From Tanypteryx hageni (taxonomy: Eukaryota; Arthropoda; Insecta; Odonata; Petaluridae): a stretch of 64,000 nucleotides of DNA. Position numbers and translations under genes: made by a program. The DNA lies in assembly GCA_028673005.1 (NCBI GenBank), contig CM054115.1, positions 197,292,370 through 197,356,369 on the forward strand, read 5' to 3'. Positions 24,281 to 34,560 of the stretch are shown one piece after another (position 1 is the stretch's first letter; the number at the start of each line of letters is the position of its first letter). A model generated the notes under the pieces. The model was not told the DNA's origin and searched no databases. It saw only the letters and a program-made list of their open reading frames with translations.

Positions 24281-25473
24281 GACATTTCGATGACAAAGTT
24301 TCTACTGAATGAATCGTAAAAAATCATTTGGTGTAAAACTGAGGTCGTAGCATTTTAAAAAGTTTCTGCATGTGACGATATCGCAAATACCTCTTTCCTC
24401 AATCTGGAGGCCCATCTTTATGTATTTATACTCGCTAAAACACAAATGAAAATTTCAGTATGTTAAACTAATCTTCCGTTTGTTAAATGAACATTAATCC
24501 GTTAATTCGTTGTATACTTTTATTTTTACGCCTGTACAATAAAATTTTTCATTTTTATAGTACTGAAAATTATTCATACATTACCTATCTGCAGGGTAAT
24601 AAGTAATTTTCCCATTTTTTAATGTTGAAAATTTTTGTCATTTACATAGTTACATTAATCTCTTTTGTTCGAAAAAATGTTAATTATCATTGATTTTTCT
24701 TTATTTCCTTTCCCTTAGGAATTGATTTTGGATAGATGGATCCATTATATTCGAGAACAAATTCCTTTCTGTTCCTAACCGCTAGTCTCACCAACTCCGA
24801 CAAGATGCTATGGAACATTTCCTGCGACATATCTATCATTTCTGATGAACTCTCTGGCAATTGTACTCCAGTTCATATTCTTTTCTCCACAGAACCATTT
24901 AAACTGAGCTTTATTCGGAAGTTTCTAATTTCCATTGTATCTGAACTCGAAATTATTTCCATTTCTTGTCGCAACCATTTTGGAATTACAATTACAGACT
25001 CTCAAACCTCTTGCAGTGAAACAAGCAAGCTGTAATTAATCTCTCGGCAAAAATAGACGAATAAAAAGTTAAAGATCCACAGGAACAATACAACTGGGCT
25101 TTTTAAGTACTGAGCTGAAGGAAGAAGGTATTTGCTGTTGTGGTTCAGTCGAAAATTGGTCTCAAATAAGGACCATCACAACGCGCTCTACATACGGCGA
25201 TGCCGAGTGACCCTCCTCAGTGGAATTTATGGCGAAGCAGCTCCAATCGTCCGTGCGGTAAGCAGCTCGGAGCGTTGAAGAGGTAGACGAATGCTCCTGC
25301 GCCACGCATATTTTGTACGGATAGCATGGAAGCCCTTTGCGCAGGATCCACCTCAACTGGAGCCGAGAAGCGACTACGTCATATGTTAGCCATATTAGCA
25401 AATATTTATCAAAAATGAATTTTGAATTGGCTTATGATGAAGTTTATATTCCATATACATCATCATTTGACGT

Positions 25474-25475
<2 letters not shown>
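24281..25475. other. AT-rich sequence, nothing firm
   Basis: The last 400 bp (25060-25400) are GC-richer and may be an unclassified repeat fragment, but no motif supports a call. Confidence 0.4.

Positions 25476-25542
<67 letters not shown>
25476..25542. repeat. (TA)n microsatellite, left flank of PLE1
   Basis: A 67-bp uninterrupted alternating AT run directly abuts the truncated 5' end of the Penelope-like element. Confidence 0.97.
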
Positions 25543-25543
<1 letters not shown>

Positions 25544-26653
25544 GTTCCACTCAGACCACTTTTGTGGCTGAGATACATCGACGATGTCTTCCTCATTTGG
25601 ACGCATGGACCTGACTCTCTCCTTTCCTTTCTCTCGCGTCTCTCCTCCCATCCTTCACTGTCCTTCACCCACCAATCCTCTACCTCCCACATCACATTCC
25701 TGGATGTCGATCTTTACCTTCAAGACAGCCAAATCCGCACCTGTGTTCACATCAAACCCACCAACAGCCTCCAATACCTCCACTTTGATAGCTGCCATCC
25801 CCTTCATACCAAAACCTCTATCCCCTATGCCCTTGCTCGTCGAGGATGGAGGCTTTGTTCCGATAGAGCATCCCTTCTAGAGTATTACACTGTCCTCGAG
25901 GATGCTCTTCTCAAACGTGGTTACCCTCCAGTCTTGGTCCGCGAACAGATCCATAGGGCGATGACGCCTACCCACATTGGATCTCATCCTCACACACCCA
26001 CTATTCCTGCATCTACCCCTCCACTCACTCTTACGACACTTTTCCATCCTGGTATCCACGAAGCTCTCAAAACTATCCTTCATGCTGCCCACCCAATTCT
26101 TACCTCTTCCTCCCATCAGTCCCTCTTTATCAACCTTTTTGCCAATCCTCCGCTCCTCTCCTGCCGCCGGCCCCCAAATTTGGGAAATATCTTGTGGAGG
26201 AAGGATCTTCCCACTTCTACCACGCTTCTTGCAATAGGTTCCCACCCCTGCGGAAAACCTCGCTGCCTCACTTGCCCTATCCACCTACCATCATCTTCTT
26301 TCTCGAGTCCCTCCACCAACATCACCTACCCCATCACCTCCAGAAGCAACTGCACCACCCGTAACGTCATTTACCTCCTTACCTGCACCCTTTGTCCCGC
26401 GTTTTACGTATGCCTCAACAGCAATCCGTTAAACATCCGAATGAACGGTCACCGGAATAGCGTTTCTCTCAGACGCCCCCTCCCAGTTGCATTACATGCT
26501 AATACCCACAATGTTCCCTTTAATAGTTGCTACAATGTTAGGATTATTCGCGCTTTACCCTATGACACTCCTGCCCCCCTTCTCCGACACTGGGAACTAG
26601 CACATATCCATCTTCTCGACTCTTTCTCTCCGCCTGGCCTCAACCTCCGCTAA
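25543..26653 (+). CDS. PLE1 reverse transcriptase C-terminus with GIY-YIG-type domain
   Basis: Penelope-like elements use an RT related to telomerase plus a C-terminal GIY-YIG nuclease to integrate. The frame starts within the palm: RYIDDVFLIW (catalytic YIDD) and ITFLDVDL follow right after the (TA)n, then a thumb-like stretch and GNILWRKDL. A CGKPRCLTCPIH zinc-ligand-like segment precedes NVIYLLTC...AFYVCLNSNPLNIRMNGHR, the GIY-YIG region, where the usual YIG is YVC. The motif LRHWELAHI near the end may hold the catalytic Glu. The frame extends upstream to 25337 only because the (TA)n is open. It is an incomplete protein, and the Gly-to-Cys change argues against nuclease activity. Confidence 0.85.
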
Positions 26654-26826
26654 CCCTATTAGCCCCCTTACAATGTTTCCTTGTTACTTTGTAACTATTC
26701 GGACTCTACCTCATCACACTCCCTCTTTATTGGCTATCCACCCCTCCTACTCCCCACCTCCTCCAATCATCAACCTTCCCACATCACCCTGTCATTCCCC
26801 GCCCAGTGTGTCACTTTACGTTACTC

Positions 26827-26870
26827 TTTCGCTGAAGAAGGGCTTAGGCCCGATAAGCTTGCGTGTGTTT
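26827..26870 (+). ncRNA. Hammerhead-ribozyme-like motif in PLE1 (degenerate)
   Basis: CTGAAGA core at 26832-26838, one extra base, stem II GGGC/GCCC (26840-26843 with 26848-26851, loop TTAG), then GATA where a hammerhead needs GAAA. Hammerheads are known in Penelope-like elements. The substitution in the second core box suggests loss of cleavage. Confidence 0.55.
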
Positions 26871-27007
26871 TTGTGTTCGTGTGTTTTACGTGTCTCTTCG
26901 ACGCCCCCAGCAGCCTGCCAGCTTGGTCCTCAACTTGGTGAGTGTCCGCTGGGCTTCCCTCAACACCTTGTTGCCACCCTCATCACTACCTTTTCTTTTC
27001 CTTTAGT

Positions 27008-27008
<1 letters not shown>

Positions 27009-27083
<75 letters not shown>
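27009..27083. repeat. (TA)n microsatellite, right flank of PLE1
   Basis: A 75-bp alternating TA run begins exactly where the PLE 3' UTR ends. Confidence 0.97.
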
Positions 27084-27085
<2 letters not shown>

Positions 27086-27220
27086 CAATATTCGCATCTC
27101 GTGTTTATAGACATATTTTATCGAAAATAATACGGGAAAGACGCAAAAATATGCTACAATAGAATGGATATATTTTTAAGAATTTGAAGTCCCAGCCGAT
27201 TCGTCTCTGTCCTACGCACT
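27084..27220. other. AT-rich spacer
   Basis: No feature seen. Confidence 0.4.
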
Positions 27221-27352
27221 GCGGGTATCTCAGAGGTAGTGCAATGAATAGCCGGGGAAGGGAGGAGGGAAACCCTGTGCCGGCATTAGCCTGCTCTTAC
27301 GAAGAACACCAGGGGGGCCAACAGCTTAACGTCCCTTCCGAAGGACGGAACA
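27221..27352 (-). mobile_element. SINE fragment (body domain)
   Basis: On the minus strand it matches the SINE at 63.01-63.13 kb over about 110 bp. Shared blocks are TTCGGAAG.GACGTTAAGC, then GGTCCCC-like, TTCGTAA.AG.AGGC and GGTTTCCCTCCTCCC. The tRNA-like head is not present here. Confidence 0.7.
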
Positions 27353-29111
27353 GCTGAATTTGCTTAGACACTATTAGAACTGGAAACAAGGCCAAAAGTG
27401 ATCTCGGACCAATTTCACGCTCTCCGCTACATTATTTCTTGAGATAGTGATGAGGAAAATTCACAGTTATACGGAGAAATGTATGATAATTCATTTGCTT
27501 ATCGTGAAAATTTCGTACAACGCCACCAAAATATTACGTTTGAAGAGGATTTTCGCGATTTTATTTACATTTTACTTATATATTTTATTTAATTACTAGG
27601 CGCAATGGAAACGAAAAATGTGTTGTTGACCCTATCTTCATATGCTTCAATAGGAGTGTATGTATCGGCATTACACATTTAGTGAATCGTTCAATTGCTA
27701 TTTCTTTATCGATTTATCGTATGTACATCAGATCTTTTTTGGGGCTTTGTCGATAATTATTTAATGTATAGCTGTCAACATAAATAGAACGTGACGCCTA
27801 AAGGGAACTTTGGGTACTCACTGCCTACAAAAGAGCCTAGACTAAAGTTTAGTCAAAGTCAGTGTTTTCAGACTTCCAGCAAAAGCTGAAAATTCCCGCT
27901 TTTCACTCCTCCATCCGTCCAAAATTTCAAAATATAGATACTTTGTCTTGTCTTTTGACTCATTTATCTTGCAAACAAAAGCAGATAATGCTATGCCCCT
28001 TTCAGTATTACAAAGATAAGTGTTCAAGCTTTCATCTTTTTACAAATATCATTAATTGTTACTTTTATTCTAGTGAAGAAATATACAATACTTTGCCGTA
28101 CTAGCACATTACGCCGATTTTGCCTCCTCTCGCATCGCCTCATTCTCCTAGCCGGGCTAAGACATTGTGTTCTAACTCTAATTTACTATGATTCACTTCA
28201 GAGCCGCGCCGGGAATATTTTCTACCCGGGTGCAAACAGTTTATGCCGCCTTTCTCTATAAGCCCAATTTTTTTCGATTTTTAGATTACAAGGTGTTATT
28301 AATATAATGAAGGCTATAATAAACTATGGTCTTCGCGCCTACGGTGCCCAACCCAGATTAGTTACGAAATTATTATTAATGCTTAGTTATAAATATTTCG
28401 TATTAACTGCCAATCGTTATTATGTTTTTATTGTTCACATCTCTTTCAAAATTTCATATAATTATTATTTGCATTATTTGAATGTGAAAGAAGAATTACT
28501 TTTTGACATCATCATCTACTTTACGTCGCGGTAAATGTCAGCATAATAACTATATAGGCTTAAAAGACCCAAATGCATACTTAAAGATCAATATCATCTC
28601 AAAAGTGCCGATTTATTTATATTTTAAAGCATCGGATGCGTTTTCACGGTTATTTCGATTGGATTATAATCAAATTCTAAAATTTGGTATCTTTTGTTTT
28701 GTCTTAAAAAATAATGAAGAACAAATTTTTAGATATACATTACTCTAAATTTCAAGTTCGTAACTTAATTTAAAGCAATTTTAAAATGCAATTTTGTGAA
28801 ACATTTAATTCTATTGCCTCCTAATAGGGAATAAAATGGAATCGTTGAGTTTAAAAATAGTTTCCCAAATGCAAATTTCAGGAGTTTTCGACTTTTCCTG
28901 CCGGTTTAGCCTACGATCTAACATCATCTAAAATTTAATCTTTTTATTACATATAAAAGCGCCCAAAAAGAGCGAATAAAGGCAGATATACAGATACACC
29001 AGAATTATATTTATATATGTTCCATTAGTGATAAAGTCACGTTTGCTAAAATTTATTATATCTAAGAGAGGAAAGCTTCTTGAAATAAAAATTGTATGCA
29101 GATAAAGTAAC
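27353..29111. other. AT-rich sequence, nothing recognised
   Basis: No coding motif or repeat boundary seen before the palindrome. Confidence 0.45.
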
Positions 29112-29301
29112 GGAATTAAAATTTAAAACTCCTGAACCGTAAATTTACCCAGAGAGCACTCACACGTCAATAAGAAATAAGGAAAATTAAATTATGCTTA
29201 CAAGTTTGCAGGACGATGATGGCCTACAGGGACCTGTTGTCTAAAACTAGCCTAAAAAGAAGAAAAAGAAAAACACACACGCACAAGCACTCTGGAAATC
29301 T

Positions 29302-29345
29302 CTAAATACGTATTTCGGGAGCTATGCTCCCATCTTCAGTAGCTG
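29302..29345 (-). ncRNA. Hammerhead-like motif, palindrome left arm
   Basis: Read on the minus strand: CTGAAGA core (29333-29339), one extra T, stem II GGGAGC/GCTCCC with loop ATA, GAA, then ATAC/GTAT with no loop (stem III) and U17. Position 7 of the core is variable in hammerheads, so CTGAAGA is acceptable. Confidence 0.65.
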
Positions 29346-29381
29346 AAGTCGTATGATACGACCTATGATAGATACGACTTC

Positions 29382-29425
29382 AGCTACTGAAGATGGGAGC
29401 ATAGCTCCCGAAATACGTATCTAGA
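29382..29425 (+). ncRNA. Hammerhead-like motif, palindrome right arm
   Basis: CTGAAGA at 29387-29393; stem II GGGAGC 29395-29400 with GCTCCC 29404-29409; GAA 29410-29412; stem III ATAC 29413-29416 with GTAT 29417-29420; predicted cleavage after C29421. Stem I has only three clear pairs. The left arm has T at the cleavage position. Confidence 0.65.
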
Positions 29426-29589
29426 GATTTCCAGAGTGCTTGTGCGTGTGTGTTTTTCTTATTCATTTTCTTCTTTTTAGGCTAGTTTTAGACAACAAGT
29501 CCCTGTAGGCCATCATCTTCCTGCAAACTTGTAAGCATAATTTAATTTTCCTTATTTCTTATTGACGTGTGAGTGCTCTCTGGGTAAAT

Positions 29590-30280
29590 TTACGGTTCAG
29601 GAGTTTTAAATTTTAATTCCAATCTGTACACCATAGTCTCCAATTCCTTTTTTAAACATAAAGTAACGACATTATAATATTTGGTAACGAGCTTCAGCTC
29701 TACGTAAAGGGACACATCATCGAAAGAAACTAGAATTTCAGTGTTTCTCCGAGTTAAGTTTTTAACTTCATTGATGAAATGGGTGTTATTTTTGATAAGC
29801 GACTCATGAGTAAGAGACCATTGTTTGAACTGTTCATTTAGCAATTGGGAAATTTTGTGTGTGGGAGAGTTGATGGCAGAGACAATAGGTCTGAGGGGGA
29901 GGTCTTTTTTATTTCTTTTTGGGAGGCATTACATCCTAGGGATTATAGGGTTTGAGATGTGAAGTTGGCTTTGGAGTTTTTTCGTTATTATTGTGGAACA
30001 AGTTTTTAAGGTATTTTTGACTGTGATCATCTTGTTTAGGGGGTTCTTGGGGATTTCTTTGTAGGGTCCTTCTTTTAACGCAGTATTAACCTTTTTAGAG
30101 TATTTTGGTTTTTCTATTATGACCACCGAGTTTCCCTTATCTGCCTTCAAATAAAAGCAGTCCTTGTTATTTAGTTGTTTAATGGTATTGTATTCTCGGT
30201 GGCAAACGTGTTTTGTATTTTGGGTTTTGGAGAGATTCTGTTTGATTTGTAGTAAGGATGAGTTTCTAATGATATTTTTT
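29590..30280 (-). pseudogene. PLE2 reverse transcriptase, C-terminal segment
   Basis: Minus frames 30150-29929 and 29844-29590 read MKADKGNSVVIIEKPKYSKK (the ADKG..VV motif of PLE RTs), ISNPIIPRM, then HFINEVKNL and ILVSFDDVSLYV (motif A, normally VSFDVVSLF). The segment is out of frame between the two pieces and stops at the palindrome. The rest of the palm, with motif C, is missing. It continues upstream at 32.35-32.93 kb, across the nested LINE-B. Confidence 0.8.
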
Positions 30281-30305
30281 GTGTTTTTTACATCTACATC
30301 TACAT

Positions 30306-30345
30306 ATTACCCTGCAAGTCACCTTGACGGTGGATGGCAGGGTGT
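30306..30345 (-). repeat. LINE-B 3' hairpin
   Basis: Outer stem CCCTGC (30310-30315) with GCAGGG (30337-30342); inner stem CACC (30320-30323) with GGTG (30329-30332). In copy 1 (1521-1553) the inner stem is kept while the 5-base loop differs entirely. Confidence 0.65.
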
Positions 30346-30738
30346 GCCGCGCACCAAGTTCCTAACTAATTATTATTCACAGTTATCTATTGTGGTCACG
30401 TATTGTCCTAGGGAAAAATGACTCCTTATACCTCTCCGTCCTACTATCTATTTCGCGAATCTTGTCCTCATTATCCCTCCGTCCGATATACGTTGGTTGT
30501 CGAATAATATCCTTCATTTCATTTACGAATATCTCCGACCTATATATATAGAAGTTTAAGTCTCGCCTGTAATCTACGATCTTTCAACGATGGCCAACTC
30601 AACTCTTCAATGAGTAACGTAACGTACTGTTTTTAATCGTATATCTTTTTCACGAATCTAGCTGCTCGCCGCTGTATTTTTTCTAAATCCTTTGAGTCCC
30701 CTCTGATATGGATCCCAAACCGCTGCTGCGTATTCCAT

Positions 30739-32132
30739 TTAAGGACTAACCAAAGATAAATAACAGGATTCTCTCACCTTTTCCGTGCTTTTCCTGACTA
30801 TGCTACGCACAAAAGACAACTTCTTATTTGCCGCACCTATCACTCGTCTTATGTGGGTGTCCCAAGACAGGTCACGATTCAAGGTTACCTCGAGGTATTT
30901 CACGGATTCCGAAACAGGAATGCTCTCACCATCTATCGAGTACGTAAATACGGACGATGTGCTTCTAGATTTCCAAAAGTTTAGAACGTTACTCTTTTTC
31001 TGATTGATTTCTAGCTGCCATTCCTTGCACCAAACAGATAACGCATCCAGATAATCCTGAAGCTGACGATGGTCGCTAGGACTACTAATTTCTCTATAGA
31101 CTACGATGTCATCCGCATACATCCTGGAATTACTTTTCACAACTGAGCTTATGTTGTTTATATAAAGCAAGAAAAGCATAGGTCTGATCACACTACCCTG
31201 CGGCACTCCAGAGACTACATCTGCCACACTCGACAACTTACCATCGATCACTACTACTTTAACATTAACGCCAAGATTTTCCAATTTTAATGACAACTTA
31301 CGGTGGGGAACCTTGTCAAAAGCTTTTCTAAAATCAAGGAACATTGCATCGAGCTGTTTATTATTTTCGCCGCATGATACAACATCATTCACAAACAGAC
31401 CGAGTTGGGTGTCACAGGATCTACCTTTTCTGAAGCCATGTTGACAGCTGACTAACAGCGATCTACTCTCGAGATAACGCATAGTGTTGCTAGCAATAAT
31501 GTGCTCCAAAATCTTACATGATAATGATGTTAGATAAATCGGCCTATAATTTCCTGGGTTTTCTTTGACACCTCCCTTATGAATGGGTGTGACGTGTGCT
31601 ATTCTCCAATCTTCAGGAACCTCACAGAGGGTAAGAGATTTCTCGAATACTATCCGAAGGAAGGGAGCTATTTCTTCTGCTAGTTCTTTTAATACACGCG
31701 CGGGAATTCCTTCTGGTCCTGGGTTTTTGTTGGGCTTTATCGCATCCAGTTGCTTCGCTATTCCTGCCTCAGAGATTTTAATATTATCCATCCGAGTACA
31801 TCTATCGGGAAAAAGATTATCTTTGAGTCTCCACCTGCCGTGAGCGCCTTCGCGAAATAAACGTTTAGTAGATTAGCTTTATCCTCCACATCGTGAAGGA
31901 TGTCTCCGGAATCACATCGCAGGGAGGGTATTGAAGGACCCCCTCCCTTGACTTCTCTTAAATAGGACCAGAACGCTTTTGAATCCTCCTTCAATTTTGT
32001 ATTTAATACCTCATTCCGGAAGGTGTTAAATGCGTTACGCATGGTTTTTCTCGCTAAAACGCGGGCACTGTTATATTCATGGATTTTAGCTGTCCGATAC
32101 TCATCGGTAGTGGTGGTAGGTATGTTTTTCAA
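30739..32132 (-). pseudogene. LINE-B reverse transcriptase (near-complete)
   Basis: Frame 32132-31758 reads the basic linker (FWSYLREVKGGGPSIPSLRC). Frame 31791-30739 (350 codons) reads EGIPARVLKELAEEIAP, AHVTPIHKGG, NYRPIYLTSLSCK, QHGFRKGRSCDTQL, FLDFRKAFDKVPH (motif A), GVPQGSVIRPMLFLLYIN (motif B), MYADDIVVY (motif C, YADD intact), and VKYLEVTLNRDLSW. A frameshift joins the two frames near 31780, and another ends the frame at 30739 where ...EYAAAVWDP-like residues continue out of frame. Catalytic residues are preserved. No endonuclease remains. Confidence 0.85.
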
Positions 32133-32351
32133 ATTTTCGTCGTCTTAAGGTAATCCTGACTTCTTTATTAAACCAACGAGGTTCTTTCTTATCAGATTTT
32201 TACTTACTGGGGATAAATCTATTGATACCTTTTCCTAGTATATCCTTAAATAATAACCATGATGGCTCCATACCTAATCGTTCTGTCTTTTCACGATAAC
32301 TGACAAAGGTACTTCTGAGATGCAAGCTGAAACTTTTAAAGTCGGCCTTGG

Positions 32352-32930
32352 TAATGATTTTACTGTGGATTCAATGTCTGCAATGAGGTCTTCTGTTGGA
32401 GGTTTCTTGTAAGGGAGGGGGTAATTGAGACCTTTTTCCAAAATTGTGAGCTACTCTTTTGTGAAATTTTTTTCCGAAAGGTTGATTATATTACTGTTGG
32501 GTGCTTTGGTGTTATTTTTTCCGTTTCGTGGTTTCGAGTTGATTAGGGAGTAAAGGTTTCTACGAAGTTTTACCGTTTTATTATGGACTTCTTGTTGTAT
32601 GACTGTATGTATTTTGTTCAGGTAGAGGTCTCTGATAGATGTTTGGTTATTTTGAGATGCAAATTATATGCTTCTAATTCTAGAATTGCCCGTTTTCCGT
32701 ATAATTTTTAGATTTCCTGATCTTTCCATTTTTGTTTAGCTGAAAGTATAGTTTTACATGCCCTAGGATTTGTGGTGTTCGAATGATGTTAGTGAAATTT
32801 GGGAATACTTTCTGAAATTGACAGTCTTTGAGAAATTTAATATCGGCTGCAATAGTGTCAATTTGTGTTGAAAGTTTGTGGAATCTGTTCAACTCCTTTG
32901 GCCGCAAAGCCATGCTAATAAATAAGTAAA
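32352..32930 (-). pseudogene. PLE2 N-terminal RT region
   Basis: Minus frame 32913-32680 starts MALRPKELNRFHKLSTQIDTIAADIKFLKD, right after the inverted 5' arm, so this ATG is a plausible original start. Downstream residues to about 32352 still align with the N-terminal region of PLE3 at 57.88-58.03 kb (a region encoding a cluster of basic and hydrophobic residues), with stops. The LINE-B insertion at 32351 cuts it from the RT core. Confidence 0.7.
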
Positions 32931-33362
32931 GATGGACACTACGGCGAAATTGGCGTTAAATATAAATTAACTCCTTAACCGTAAAATTCAAAATTAGAGA
33001 CAAAGAAAAGGGGGAGAGGAAAGGAAGGAAAGGCAAAATACAATAATAATTATAAACGTTCAGGTTTAGGGGTTGTTATTCCACGCCAGGTACCTGATGT
33101 CACTCACACATTCACTCACTCAATCGCACAAGCACTAATACTAAATTTGTAAAAGGAAACCTGACCGGGTTTGCGAGAAAATCACACCGTTACTAGAAGG
33201 TTTGTGAATCAAAACGACCGCGAAAGGGACCTACTAAGCAACCACAAATACTCGCACACGTACACGCCAAGAGGTAAAGGTAAAAAATCAAAGGGGGAAG
33301 AAAAGGGGAAATAATACTAGGTTTACGGGAGATTAAACCACGCCAGGGACCTAGTATCGCAC
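32918..33362 (-). repeat. PLE2 inverted arm, left (5' terminal repeat)
   Basis: This segment is the reverse complement of 34075-34560. Matching blocks include ACGGTT/AACCGT near 32975, CACTCACACATTCACTCACTC, TTTGTGGTTGC/GCAACCACAAA and AGGTTTACGGGAG. Divergence is several percent with small indels. In minus orientation it lies just upstream of the PLE2 ATG, so it acts as the 5' UTR/terminal repeat. Confidence 0.85.
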
Positions 33363-33365
33363 ACA

Positions 33366-33953
33366 GTGCCATGTAGGTTTTTGTGCGCTCCCAGGATCAC
33401 CAACAAACTACACAACATCTTCTCAAAATTCAATTATAAGACAGTATTTGTTAATGACAACAAACTCTCCAATTTATTACAAAACCCAAAAGACACAATT
33501 CCTTCTTTACACAAATCCTGCTTATACAAAATATCTTGTGGAGGATGTGACAAAATATATATTGGACAAACAAAACGTAAGAGAGAAACACGCTTCAAAG
33601 AACATAAAGTCCATTTTAAACACAACAGATTAAACAACTCTAGTGTAGCAACACATATCCAAGACCGCCGCCATCCAATCACGATCGAAAACCTAACTCT
33701 TGTAGAATCCGTAACCAACCAAAACAAACTAGACGCATACGAAAGCATACACGTAAACAGAAACAAAAATTCCGTTATGAATAACGACCGCTGCCCGATT
33801 CCCCTTTCACCTCTGTACGTTGTAACGGCTGAACCTCTTTCCCTTCCTTTCACTTCAGCACATAGACATATAAATACCGCCTACAACACTCCCACCCCTC
33901 ATTACACATCAGCTACTGATGATGAGAGCATTGCTCTCGAAATACGTATTTAG
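33366..33953 (+). CDS. PLE2 GIY-YIG endonuclease region (5'-truncated, + strand)
   Basis: A 195-codon open frame. Landmarks: NDNKLSNLLQNPKDTIP, the zinc-like C..C pair in YKISCGGCDKIYIGQTKRKRETRFKEH (GIY-YIG motif with intact YIG and the conserved Arg and His), SVATHIQDRRHPI, and a tail that ends by reading through the hammerhead as DDESIALEIRI. The RT that should precede it is absent; instead it meets the minus-strand arm head-to-head at about 33363. The nuclease would cut target DNA. This is the only copy in the window with an uninterrupted YIG core. Confidence 0.82.
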   Translation: MPCRFLCAPRITNKLHNIFSKFNYKTVFVNDNKLSNLLQNPKDTIPSLHKSCLYKISCGGCDKIYIGQTKRKRETRFKEHKVHFKHNRLNNSSVATHIQDRRHPITIENLTLVESVTNQNKLDAYESIHVNRNKNSVMNNDRCPIPLSPLYVVTAEPLSLPFTSAHRHINTAYNTPTPHYTSATDDESIALEIRI

Positions 33954-33956
33954 TAC
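33908..33956 (+). ncRNA. Hammerhead ribozyme motif in PLE2
   Basis: Core CTGATGA 33916-33922; one extra T; stem II GAGAGC 33924-33929 with GCTCTC 33933-33938, loop ATT; GAA 33939-33941; stem III ATAC/GTAT 33942-33949, loopless; cleavage predicted after T33950; stem I GCTA 33912-33915 with TAGT 33951-33954 (one G-U). All essential core bases are present. The loopless stem III suggests it may work better as a dimer, as reported for short animal hammerheads. Confidence 0.78.
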
Positions 33957-34560
33957 GTTTACCTCATATTTAGAGATCTTGTGTGCGTGTATTCGAGTGC
34001 TTGCGTGTGTGATTGTATCGTCTGTTAGGTCCCTGTCGTTGCCGGAAGGCAAATAAACCTACAGGCAGCTGTGTGCTATACTAGGTCACTGGCGTGGTTC
34101 AATCTCCCGTGAACCTAGTATTATTCCCCCGTCCTCCCCCCTTTATTTTTGCCTTTACCTCTTAGCGAGTACGTGTGCGTGTGTTTGTGGTTGCTTAGTA
34201 GGTCTCTGTTGCGGTCGTACTGACTCACAAAACTTCTAGCAACGGTGTGATTTTTTGGGTCACTGGTGCAGAGTAATTTCTCGCAAACCCGGTCCCGTTT
34301 CCTTTTACAAATTTAGTATTAGTGCTTGTGCGATTGAGTGAGTGAATGTGTGAGTGACATCAGGTCCCTGGCGTGGAATAACAACCCCTAAACTTGTACG
34401 TTTATAATTATTATTGTCTTTTGCCTTTCCTTCCTTTCCTCCCCCCCTTTTCTTTGTCTCTAATTTTGAATTTTACGGTTAAGGAGTTAATTTATATTTA
34501 TCATCAATTTCGCCGTAGTCTCCATCTTTACTTTGTTAAAACCTAATCAGTTTTTATTAT
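33957..34560 (+). repeat. PLE2 terminal repeat, right arm
   Basis: Follows the hammerhead and contains, from about 34075 on, the inverted partner of 32918-33362. It ends with the TAATTTTGAATTTTACGGTT and GTAGTCTCCATCTTTAC blocks. The first ~115 bp (33957-34070) have no partner in the left arm. Confidence 0.82.

Larger units (their letters stand above)
25543..27008 (+). mobile_element. Penelope-like element PLE1, 5'-truncated, between two (TA)n tracts
   Basis: The insert holds the RT palm end, thumb, Cys-rich linker and GIY-YIG region, a hammerhead-like motif and a 3' UTR ending TTTTCCTTTAGTTA just before the second (TA)n. Fragments of the same 3' end, also next to (TA)n, lie inverted at 42.71-42.86 and 45.88-46.00 kb. 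Its coding part has no stop for about 370 codons. Confidence 0.88.
29112..29620. repeat. Large palindrome: inverted PLE terminal repeats with two outward hammerheads
   Basis: Left arm 29112-29354 and right arm 29372-29620 are near-perfect reverse complements, about 96% identical by eye, with one 6-bp indel and a few substitutions. The 17-bp spacer is 29355-29371. Each arm carries the hammerhead-like motif close to the centre, pointing outward. The arms resemble the terminal repeat at 33.96-34.55 kb (shared ...ACGGTT.AGGAGTT... and TAGTCTCCA blocks) but belong to another subfamily. Confidence 0.92.
30286..32351 (-). mobile_element. LINE family B copy 2, nested in PLE2
   Basis: A CR1/Jockey-like LINE, 5'-truncated near the end of the endonuclease, with post-endonuclease linker, RT, a 3' UTR with terminal hairpin, and an ACATCT hexamer tail at 30289-30305. 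It interrupts the PLE2 RT; TAATGATATTT (30268-30278) and TAATGATTTT (32352-32361) flank it and may be the target-site duplication. It is the best copy of family B here. Confidence 0.85.

Noticed and set aside
25160..25330. Hammerhead-like CTGAGGA on the minus strand at about 25218
   Set aside because: The second core box GAA is absent and stem II is only three pairs.
25337..25542. N-terminal 70 codons of the PLE1 open frame, including a Tyr-Ile repeat
   Set aside because: This is flanking DNA plus (TA)n read through by chance; the element starts at about 25543.
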